8,829 bases of DNA, from assembly GCA_026993705.1 (NCBI GenBank), contig JALWSJ010000043.1:1-8829 (forward strand). The letters are read 5' to 3'. Positions 1 to 6,052 of the stretch are shown here, one piece after another (position 1 is the first letter of the stretch; the number at the start of each line of letters is the position of its first letter). The DNA is from Flavobacteriales bacterium. GTDB taxonomy: Bacteria > Bacteroidota > Bacteroidia > Flavobacteriales_D > Parvicellaceae. Position numbers and translations under genes: made by a program. Below the pieces are notes generated by a model. The model worked only from the letters and a program-made list of their open reading frames with translations. It ran no database searches and was not told the origin of the DNA.

Positions 1-9
1 CTTAATAAT

Positions 10-40
10 TTGCATATCTATTATATTTTTTATACTTTAG
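10..40 (+). promoter_or_regulatory. candidate Bacteroidota-type promoter for the PKD protein operon
   Basis: A TTG at 10-12 lies 20 bases upstream of TACTTTAG at 33-40, which matches the Bacteroidota -7 box TAnnTTTG at all fixed positions but one. The known spacing of the -33 TTG and the -7 box is about 17-23 bases, so the geometry fits. Transcription would start near 47, leaving a leader of about 20 bases before the ATG at 68. The region is very AT-rich, so a chance match is quite possible, and the window begins only 9 bases upstream. Confidence 0.35.
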
Positions 41-67
41 TAGAAGAAACCAAAAACACGCCTGAAA

Positions 68-3000
68 ATGCTAACATTTCACACCAAAACGATTTGCTTA
101 AGTACTCTATTTTTTTTACTGACTACTTATACCTCAGCTCAATACGTTAGAACCTTTGGTTATCCTGATATGACCGGAGGTTTGGGATTAGCTCCTACAG
201 CAAGTGGCGGATTTGTCGGCACGGGACAACACAATGGAGCTGCAGGTGGAGGTTGCGATGTATATGTGTACAAACTAAACAGTTGTGGAGAAATGCTTTG
301 GTACAGAACTTATGGTTCTTCAGGAAGTGATGGAGGCAGAAAAGTTTTGGAAGCAATTGACGGAGGTATTTTAGTGGCGGGATTATACGATAGTGGAGCC
401 GGCGGAGGTGGAGGCTACGAATACTTTTTGCAAAAATTAGACGTCAATGGGAATCAACAATGGATTACAACATGGAATAATGCTTTTTCTAACGGAAATG
501 ATTACGCTCACTTCTTAACGGAAACACCTACAAATATATACGTAAGTGGCTCAACGCAAAGCTATCCTTGGGGAGGTTGGAATGCAACCATATCTAACTA
601 TTCAAATACAGGTATGCATCAATGGACAAAAGCTTTCGGAGGTAATGGTGAAGATAATCTTTGCTCTATTCATGCTGTTAGCGATGGTGTAATAGCCGGA
701 GGAATTACCACTTCTTTTGGTGCAGGAAGTAGAGATTTAATGGTAGTAAAAACAGATTTCAATGGAAACACCTTATGGATGAACGCTTATGGAACATCAG
801 GAACTGAAGGAACTTATTGGGATACGGAAGGTGTGCCAACTCCCGACGGAGGTTACCTGATGACCGGTTCTACTGATGCAGGAGGGTTAACCGTTGGAGG
901 CAGAGATATTCTAGCTATTAAATTGGATGCAAACGGAAATGTACAATGGGCAAAAACTTACGGTGGTTTTAACGATGATTGGTCAGAAGGTGTTATAGTA
1001 TCTCCAACAGGTGGATATGTTATAGTCGGAACAAGCTACAGTTACACAAATGGGAACAGAGATGCTGTACTATTACGAATTGATGATAACGGAAATTTTG
1101 TTTGGGCAAATTCTTACGGTAGTACAGGTTGCGATCGAGGTGTCGATGTTATCGTAAAAGACGATGGATATGTACTTTCTATGAATTATAGTAATACATT
1201 TTCTACATGTGGAGCAAATAATGAGTACGACCCAATGTTTATAAAAACAGACAGTTTAGGTGATTGTGGCTGCTCGTTTGTTAATGCCCCTTATGGTTCT
1301 CAAGACGTTACGTCAAGTATTGTTCAAACTGCTTTACCTTCTACAGCTTACACCGATATTTCTTCTAATTTGCAAATTGCCAGCCCTTCTGTTGTACAAG
1401 GTTCTCCAAATATAACGCAAAATACTGTTTGTTCAGTTTGTTCAAATATTACACCTCAATGGGGATTTAACGATACTATCGGATGCCACGGAGACACCTT
1501 AAAATTTTATAACACCACTCAAAGTGCAGTAGGTTGTTTTTATTGGGACAATACGATTAGTAACTACCAAACCAATGGAGATACCATCCTCTTTGTATTG
1601 GATTCCACTTTAGGATTAGAACAACAAATTGCACTGATTGCTGTTTGTGGAAATAATGCTGATACACTAAAACAAACTGTAAGAGTTATTAAACCGGTAG
1701 CCAAATATACCTTAACCGATAATTGCTTAACGGAAAGTATTTCTTTTAATGACAGCTCAACCGTTAACACAGAAAACATCGTAGGTTGGCAATGGACTTT
1801 CGGTGACGGCTCAACATCATCACAAGAAAACATTACTCATTCATTTATGACAGATGGCAATTACGCTACTCAATTGGTAGTAACAACAAACCATGGATGT
1901 ACCGATACTCTGCAACAGCCTTTAACCATCTACCCTATGCCACAAATTTCATTTTCATTTAACGACACTTGCTTATTGGATTCTGTATTGTTTTCAAATA
2001 ATACCACTATCAATTCTCCAGATATTATCGCTAATTATTTATGGACGTTTGGTGACGGAACTAACAGTTTGGACGTTTCTCCTTACCATACATTTCCCGC
2101 TGATGGCAATTACAATATTACATTAAGAGCGGTATCGAATAATGGGTGTTCTGACTCGCTTAGCCAGTACATAACCATTTATCCGATGCCTCAATCGGTA
2201 TTCTCCGTAAATAATATTTGTATTTACAATGCTCTAAACGTAAACAATAGCTCTACAATTAATTCACCCGATAACATCGTTGCATGGAATTGGGATTTTG
2301 GAGATGGCAATACAAGTACAAACCCTTCAGATAGTCACCTGTATGCAAACAATGGTGAATATGAAGTAACATTAGTTACAACTAGTAATCACGGATGTAC
2401 TGACACTCTTCGCGACAGCGTGGTTATTTTTCCTGCTCCCGTAGCTAACTTCAATTTAACAAACATTTGTCAAGAAGATTCATTAACCTTTAATGATTTA
2501 TCCACTATAAATGCTCCGGACAACATAGCTACTTGGGAATGGAGTTACGGAAACTCAGACGGAAGTACACAACAAAACAATAGTTACTATTATACAAATG
2601 ACGGTACTTACACTATTTCTTTGGTAACTGTATCGAATAATGGATGTTCAGATACTATAATACAAAATCTAGTTGTCTATCCGATGCCACAAGCCAATTT
2701 TACCGTTGACAACGTCTGTATCTATAATGAAGCTGTTTTCAACGACCAAACTACAATTAACACCCCTGATAACATCATAAATTGGAACTGGACTTTTGGC
2801 GATTTGAATACATCCACCAATCAAAACCCAACTCATTTATACGGAACAAGCGGAACATACCCGATAGAATTAGTAGTAGAATCAAACAATGGTTGTAAAG
2901 ACACAATTGTAGATACCTTGGTCATTTATCCAAAACCTACTCCTGTATTTTCTATCAATAATATTTGTCTGACCGATACCATTAACGTAAGTGATTTATC

Positions 3001-4207
3001 GTATATAAACATCCCCGATTATATTCAATCAGTGAAATGGGATTTTGGTGATGCAACTGCTCTTTCTATGGATTCCTCAACTTCTCATATTTACCAAAAC
3101 GCAGGAGCATACAACATAGCATTAATAGTATTCTCAAACCACAACTGTAGCGACACTTCTATTCAAAACATTGAGGTATATCCATTGCCGAATGTTGACT
3201 TCCAAACGAACAATGCATGTATAAACGAACAACCTGTTTTGTTTACTAATACATCTACTATATCAAACGGTTCTAACGATAGTTTTAACTGGACTTTTGG
3301 GGACGGCAATAGTTCTTCATCAGAAAATCCTTCACATTCGTATAGTAATAGCGGATTTTACAGTGTAGAGTTAATCGTAACAACAAATAACAACTGTAAG
3401 GACAGTACGTTTAAAACCGTTGAAATATACCATAAACCAACGGCAATGTTTACCCAAGATACAACAGGTGGTTGTACTCCAATATGTCCGACGTTTAAGA
3501 GTGTATCAACCGACAGCTCACAAATTGTCTATTGGGATTGGTTCTTTGAAACAGCTTACGGTGAAGGTTCACATAAATACGAAGGACATTGTTTTGAAAT
3601 TCCGGGAGATTATGATGTAAAACTTATTGTAAAAAATGATAAAGGTTGCTACGATACGATAGAAAAGTATAATTTAATCCATATCTATCCATATCCGACA
3701 GCACTATTTGATTTAACACCAACAGAAACCAATGTTTTAGAACCTACAATAGAATTTACCAACAACAGTTTAGACGCAGTTACTTGGATGTGGGATTTTA
3801 ACGATGGATTGTTAGATAGTGTGAATTATGACCCGGTTCACGATTATCAAGATACGGGCATATATACTATTTCACTTACGGTTTACAACGCTTACGGATG
3901 TTCAAATTCAACCTACCATCAAGTTGTTGTAAAACCGATAGAAAACATATTTGTTCCTACAGCCTTTTCACCAAACGGAGATGGAGAAAATGATATTCTC
4001 TATGTTAGAGGTTATACACAATCCATGTATTTCTCCGTATTTAACCGCTGGGGGCAAAAAGTCTTTGAAACTTCAGATCAAACCAAAGGTTGGGACGGAA
4101 AAATGAACGGAAAACCGGCAACCGAAGGCGTATATGTTTGGTACTTAAAAACGGTTTACGAAGGAGATGTTAAAATATTAAAAGGAGATGTGTCATTAAT
4201 GCGTTAA
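68..4207 (+). CDS. secreted propeller-PKD repeat protein with type IX secretion type B C-terminal signal
   Basis: A 1379-residue protein predicted to be exported and displayed or released at the cell surface. Residues 1-25 form a Sec signal peptide (hydrophobic core LSTLFFLLTTY, cleavage probably after TSA or AQ). Residues 26-400 hold seven units that begin with YVRTFG, WYRTYG, WITTWN, WTKAFG, WMNAYG, WAKTYG and WANSYG and carry D-NGN and DGGY-type turns, which suggests a seven-bladed beta-propeller (inference). Residues 463-543 are a degenerate Ig-like stretch. Nine PKD-like domains of about 82 residues follow (544-1290), each marked by a W-x-FGDG-like motif (for example WQWTFGDG at 574-581). 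Residues 1291-1379 are the gliding-motility-associated C-terminal domain, with FSPNGDGENDI, FNRWGQKVFE, WDG, GVYVWYL and a final KGDVSLMR. This domain directs export through the type IX system and anchoring or release by the sortase-like PorU route. The most likely role is adhesin or structural surface protein; no catalytic domain is visible. Confidence 0.93.
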   Translation: MLTFHTKTICLSTLFFLLTTYTSAQYVRTFGYPDMTGGLGLAPTASGGFVGTGQHNGAAGGGCDVYVYKLNSCGEMLWYRTYGSSGSDGGRKVLEAIDGGILVAGLYDSGAGGGGGYEYFLQKLDVNGNQQWITTWNNAFSNGNDYAHFLTETPTNIYVSGSTQSYPWGGWNATISNYSNTGMHQWTKAFGGNGEDNLCSIHAVSDGVIAGGITTSFGAGSRDLMVVKTDFNGNTLWMNAYGTSGTEGTYWDTEGVPTPDGGYLMTGSTDAGGLTVGGRDILAIKLDANGNVQWAKTYGGFNDDWSEGVIVSPTGGYVIVGTSYSYTNGNRDAVLLRIDDNGNFVWANSYGSTGCDRGVDVIVKDDGYVLSMNYSNTFSTCGANNEYDPMFIKTDSLGDCGCSFVNAPYGSQDVTSSIVQTALPSTAYTDISSNLQIASPSVVQGSPNITQNTVCSVCSNITPQWGFNDTIGCHGDTLKFYNTTQSAVGCFYWDNTISNYQTNGDTILFVLDSTLGLEQQIALIAVCGNNADTLKQTVRVIKPVAKYTLTDNCLTESISFNDSSTVNTENIVGWQWTFGDGSTSSQENITHSFMTDGNYATQLVVTTNHGCTDTLQQPLTIYPMPQISFSFNDTCLLDSVLFSNNTTINSPDIIANYLWTFGDGTNSLDVSPYHTFPADGNYNITLRAVSNNGCSDSLSQYITIYPMPQSVFSVNNICIYNALNVNNSSTINSPDNIVAWNWDFGDGNTSTNPSDSHLYANNGEYEVTLVTTSNHGCTDTLRDSVVIFPAPVANFNLTNICQEDSLTFNDLSTINAPDNIATWEWSYGNSDGSTQQNNSYYYTNDGTYTISLVTVSNNGCSDTIIQNLVVYPMPQANFTVDNVCIYNEAVFNDQTTINTPDNIINWNWTFGDLNTSTNQNPTHLYGTSGTYPIELVVESNNGCKDTIVDTLVIYPKPTPVFSINNICLTDTINVSDLSYINIPDYIQSVKWDFGDATALSMDSSTSHIYQNAGAYNIALIVFSNHNCSDTSIQNIEVYPLPNVDFQTNNACINEQPVLFTNTSTISNGSNDSFNWTFGDGNSSSSENPSHSYSNSGFYSVELIVTTNNNCKDSTFKTVEIYHKPTAMFTQDTTGGCTPICPTFKSVSTDSSQIVYWDWFFETAYGEGSHKYEGHCFEIPGDYDVKLIVKNDKGCYDTIEKYNLIHIYPYPTALFDLTPTETNVLEPTIEFTNNSLDAVTWMWDFNDGLLDSVNYDPVHDYQDTGIYTISLTVYNAYGCSNSTYHQVVVKPIENIFVPTAFSPNGDGENDILYVRGYTQSMYFSVFNRWGQKVFETSDQTKGWDGKMNGKPATEGVYVWYLKTVYEGDVKILKGDVSLMR
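1697..3937 (+). repeat. tandem PKD-domain coding repeat, nine units
   Basis: The middle of the large gene encodes nine consecutive PKD-like units of about 246 bases each, starting near residues 544, 624, 707, 790, 875, 957, 1041, 1123 and 1210. Linkers such as YPMPQ recur between units 1-5. Units 1-7 resemble each other most. Units 8 and 9 are more diverged: WFFETAYGEG replaces the FGDG motif in unit 8, and WMWDFNDG is found in unit 9. The likeness is clear in protein but has decayed at the DNA level, so these are old duplications and not a freshly expanding array. Confidence 0.85.
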
Positions 4208-4218
4208 ATAAAAAAAAT

Positions 4219-4587
4219 ATGAAAAGAATAAAAACAATCACATTAGCAATAATCCTATTCGCGATAATAGGCATCCAACAATCTGTATATTCACAAAACA
4301 CAGACACGACCGCTCACGGATACATTTTAATGAAGGTTACAAGTGATATTTTGGATTGCCCTCATTTCAGCGTACTTTTACCTCAGGAACTGAGTGATAA
4401 ACAAAAAATAGAAATGGTTAAAACAGACAACAAGACCTATATCTTGTTTAAGGTAAAAACCACCAACGACGATGCACTCGAACGTTTCAACTCTGTTATT
4501 CAAGCCATCCAATTCCCAAAAGAAAATATTACGGAATTAATCAACAAAGAAACCTATGCAGAGATAGAAGAACTGTTACCTCATTAG
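4219..4587 (+). CDS. small secreted protein of unknown function, second gene of the PKD protein operon
   Basis: A 122-residue protein that I do not recognise. Residues 1-26 form a signal peptide (KRIK, hydrophobic stretch TLAIILFAIIGI, cleavage probably around SVYSQ), with no lipobox cysteine, so it should be a soluble periplasmic or exported protein of about 96 residues. The mature part reads as alternating strands and helices: YILMKVTSDI, a segment LDCPHFSVLLPQEL with the only cysteine, then TYILFKVKTT, a helix DDALERFNSVIQAI and an acidic C-terminal helix. This alternation loosely recalls small ferredoxin-like alpha/beta folds such as heavy-metal-associated domains, but the CxxC motif is absent, so that is only a hint. 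The ATG follows the upstream stop by 11 A-rich bases, which argues for co-transcription. The stop lies 5 bases before a structured repeat. Confidence 0.85.
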   Translation: MKRIKTITLAIILFAIIGIQQSVYSQNTDTTAHGYILMKVTSDILDCPHFSVLLPQELSDKQKIEMVKTDNKTYILFKVKTTNDDALERFNSVIQAIQFPKENITELINKETYAEIEELLPH

Positions 4588-4592
4588 AATAA

Positions 4593-4747
4593 TTTGGGCG
4601 TTCCCCTCATGGCAAAAAAAGTCGTTCCTATGAGGGAACGACTTTTTTTGCTATGAGGGTCGGGCTATCCACTATATCTTTTGGTTTGCATAAAGCAAAC
4701 AAACCAAAAGGATGCCGTTTCTATCCCTAACGCAGAATGAAATAAGT
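4593..4747 (+). repeat. left copy of the structured repeat unit
   Basis: Reading rightward, the unit runs TTTGGGCGTTCCCC, hairpin A (4607-4656), GGGTCGGGCTATC, CACTATAT, hairpin B (stem CTTTTGGTTTG at 4678-4688 with 4700-4710), GATGCCGTTT, CTATCCCTAACG, four unmatched bases, ATGAAATAAGT. The right copy (5021 back to 4855) shows the same order of conserved blocks on the opposite strand, with different hairpins A and B. Confidence 0.8.
4607..4656. terminator. bidirectional terminator hairpin downstream of the PKD operon
   Basis: GTCGTTCC (4621-4628) pairs with GGAACGAC (4635-4642), flanked by A7 (4614-4620) and T7 (4643-4649). It therefore reads as a GC-rich hairpin followed by a U-tract in either direction. 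The pairing continues outward through the A/T tracts to 4607/4656, giving about 23 pairs with two G-U pairs. It lies 20 bases past the stop of the 122-residue gene and between convergent genes, so it suits ending both transcripts. It is also hairpin A of the left repeat copy. Confidence 0.75.
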
Positions 4748-4756
4748 AAAAAAACA

Positions 4757-4764
4757 GGGGGGGG
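4757..4764 (+). other. run of eight G
   Basis: Eight consecutive G in an AT-rich intergenic region, inside the central loop of the composite element and just before the hairpin at 4773-4827. Homopolymeric G of this length is prone to slippage. It lies in no convincing coding frame, so any length change would act on structure or spacing only. Confidence 0.9.
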
Positions 4765-4772
4765 TAGTTCCC

Positions 4773-4827
4773 AGACGATGAATAATTTTCCATAGCGGGT
4801 GCTATGCGAAATTTTTATTCATCGTCT
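4773..4827. repeat. central hairpin of the composite element
   Basis: AGACGATGAATAA (4773-4785) pairs exactly with 4815-4827 (13 pairs). Inside it CATAGC (4791-4796) and GCTATG (4801-4806) close a GGGT loop, with TTTC/GAAA pairing in between apart from one bulge. It sits close to the axis of symmetry of the whole element. A second short hairpin follows at once (AAGAAAAC 4828-4835 with GTTTTCTT 4844-4851). Confidence 0.8.
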
Positions 4828-4854
4828 AAGAAAACTAAATTCCGTTTTCTTTGC

Positions 4855-5021
4855 ACTTATTTCATCCCACGTTAGGGATAGAACAGCGTGTCTGAACTCC
4901 TTTTGTGTTGTTACATATAAGCAACACAAAAGAGTGAGTAGTGATAGCCCGACCCCAATTTACCAAACAAAAGTTTCGCGAGAGCGATATGTTTGTTTAG
5001 TAAATTGGGGGAACGCCCAAA
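4855..5021 (-). repeat. right, inverted copy of the structured repeat unit
   Basis: Read on the minus strand from 5021, the order is TTTGGGCGTTCCCC, hairpin A (5007-4956; long stem with one C/A mismatch, capped by TCGC-GAGA-GCGA at 4976-4987, a GNRA-type tetraloop), GGGTCGGGCTATC, ACTACTCACT, hairpin B (stem CTTTTGTGTTG, 4932-4922 with 4910-4900), an 18-base spacer, CTATCCCTAACG, ATGAAATAAGT. Blocks between the hairpins match the left copy exactly, while both hairpins differ from it in sequence and length. Confidence 0.8.
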
Positions 5022-5046
5022 AGATACACTTACTTCATTTAAATAT

Positions 5047-5226
5047 TACCTTAAATCCGCAAGTGAACTTCTATTCCAAAGTCAAACTCCGCATCATTAT
5101 TGACAATGCTCGTTTTTCGATACTCACCATAGCTATGGCTACGCTTGCGTGTCTCAAAACTGTGCTTGACCAATAATAATACGCATTTTGACTTTTCATT
5201 ACGAAATCACTTGCGGATTTAAGGTA
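5047..5226. mobile_element. 180-base palindromic MITE-like element
   Basis: The ends are exact 20-base inverted repeats, TACCTTAAATCCGCAAGTGA at 5047-5066 and its complement at 5207-5226. Weaker symmetry continues inward: AAAGTCAAA (5078-5086) faces its complement near 5187-5195, and CATTATTG (5095-5102) faces CAATAATA near 5171-5178. The middle holds the perfect palindrome CCATAGCTATGG (5127-5138), so the whole unit can fold into one long imperfect hairpin. It carries no transposase, and I see no clear target-site duplication. The 16-base core of the end recurs at 7738-7753. These traits fit a non-autonomous element mobilised in trans, or a repeat of the REP type. Confidence 0.7.
5071..5199 (-). 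CDS. possible 42-residue ORF inside the palindromic element
   Basis: From the ATG at 5199 to the TAG at 5073-5071 the minus strand encodes 42 residues without interruption, starting MKSQNAYYYWSSTVLRH and ending RALSIMMRSLTLE. It fills nearly all the space between the terminal repeats of the 180-base element. The peptide is basic with a modestly hydrophobic centre (ASVAIAMVSI). No ribosome-binding signal is evident, although Bacteroidota often lack one. The symmetry of the DNA constrains the sequence, so an open frame of this length may be a by-product. I recognise no family and regard translation as doubtful. Confidence 0.25.
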   Translation of the reverse strand: MKSQNAYYYWSSTVLRHASVAIAMVSIEKRALSIMMRSLTLE

Positions 5227-5257
5227 TAAAAAAAATTATAAAGCCTTTTTATTTTCC

Positions 5258-6007
5258 TTACCGTTCTTTTTCATCATCCTCTATTTCTTCGAAATCTACA
5301 TACTCATCTTCATCTATTTCCTCTTCTTTATCGTTTGCCTGAAAAGGATTATTAGATGAAAAATTATTAAATTTACTAAAAGGATTTTCTTTTCTTTTGC
5401 GTTCTATTAGAGGTTTACCCGTAACTAAATGTACGAACACCTCAACCAATCTTCCTGTTGCTGTTAATCCTCTTGAAATCATACTGAACAAAAAGAAAAA
5501 ACCTACAATACTTAAAATAAAATGAATAATAAAGGTATGATAGAAATCTAACATATTAACATACAAACCATTCATAAAGTTATTATCCACTAACATTGGA
5601 TAAGAGAAAGAAACAATATACAAGATAATGGCAATGCCTACGATATGTGGTTCATAGGTCAACGCTCCCCCTAAACGAATATTCTTATTGTTTGCCACAA
5701 CTTCTACACTCATAATGGCTCTATCCGTTTTTCCTGCCAAATACAGAAACAAGACAACACCACCCAAAACAATATAAAAAGGAGCCTGTTCACTAAGAAT
5801 TAAATGTTTTTCTATAAAGATTTTCGTATGAATAGCAGTCAACCCCGCCAACAAATAATAATGAATGGTTTTAAATAAATAACTACCAAAGCTATTGGAA
5901 CTGAAGGCTCCTGTTAATAATTTAGGAAGACCTGCGACAAAAAACCAAATAATCGATAACACAATATAAACAATCCCCAACTCAAAGATATAACTCAATA
6001 TTTCCAT
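5258..6007 (-). CDS. five-helix inner-membrane protein with acidic C-terminal tail, function unknown
   Basis: A 249-residue protein that I cannot assign to a named family. Hydrophobic segments lie at about residues 5-27, 45-65, 77-92, 121-140 and 158-178. After them comes an amphipathic stretch (GRLVEVFVHLVTGKPL) and a basic IERKRKENPF, which by the positive-inside rule puts the tail in the cytoplasm. The tail (205-249) is low in complexity: an asparagine/phenylalanine-rich piece with two NPF triplets, then a strongly acidic end (KEEEIDEDEYVDFEEIEDD) suited to binding a basic partner. It follows the SPOR gene on the same strand after a 45-base gap with no terminator, so the two are probably co-transcribed and may act together in the envelope. 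The ATG at 6007 is the obvious start, since hydrophobic segment 1 begins directly after it. Confidence 0.85.
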   Translation of the reverse strand: MEILSYIFELGIVYIVLSIIWFFVAGLPKLLTGAFSSNSFGSYLFKTIHYYLLAGLTAIHTKIFIEKHLILSEQAPFYIVLGGVVLFLYLAGKTDRAIMSVEVVANNKNIRLGGALTYEPHIVGIAIILYIVSFSYPMLVDNNFMNGLYVNMLDFYHTFIIHFILSIVGFFFLFSMISRGLTATGRLVEVFVHLVTGKPLIERKRKENPFSKFNNFSSNNPFQANDKEEEIDEDEYVDFEEIEDDEKER

Positions 6008-6052
6008 ATATCACAAATATAAGAAAAGCCAATTGAGTAATGTTATTTTGAG

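Larger units (their letters stand above)
4593..5021. repeat. composite inverted-repeat element folding into a perfect four-way junction
   Basis: A 429-base element with nested pairing across its length. The outer stem is TTTGGGCGTTCCCC (4593-4606) with 5008-5021, 14 pairs without a mismatch. Directly inside are hairpin 4607-4656, stem GGGTCGGGCTATC (4657-4669) with 4943-4955 (13 pairs), and hairpin 4956-5007. The four helices meet with no unpaired base. The second stem opens into hairpin 4678-4710, stem CTATCCCTAACG (4721-4732) with 4870-4881, and hairpin 4900-4932. After a 4x4 internal loop, ATGAAATAAGT (4737-4747) pairs with 4855-4865 and encloses hairpins 4773-4827 and 4828-4851. Nearly every stem is exact. 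It could be a structured non-coding RNA, a BIME-like pair of mobile repeats, or both. I have an unverified impression that its core words recur between genes in other Bacteroidota. Confidence 0.85.

Noticed and set aside
1564..1833. Minus-strand frame of 89 codons inside the PKD gene
   Set aside because: It lies wholly inside a strong coding sequence on the other strand and has no recognisable features.
3420..3620. Plus-strand frame of 66 codons in another frame of the PKD gene
   Set aside because: Overlaps a clearly conserved PKD-domain coding frame; a shadow.
4799..5176. Open frame of 125 codons on the plus strand in the intergenic region
   Set aside because: It runs through the inverted stems of the composite element and most of the palindromic element, has no domain-like pattern, and is explained by the structure of the repeats.
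4593..5226. CRISPR array
   Set aside because: The repeats are inverted and nested, not regularly spaced direct repeats, and no cas genes are present.
5022..5257. Target-site duplications flanking the two repeat elements
   Set aside because: I compared the bases next to both pairs of ends and found no convincing direct repeat.
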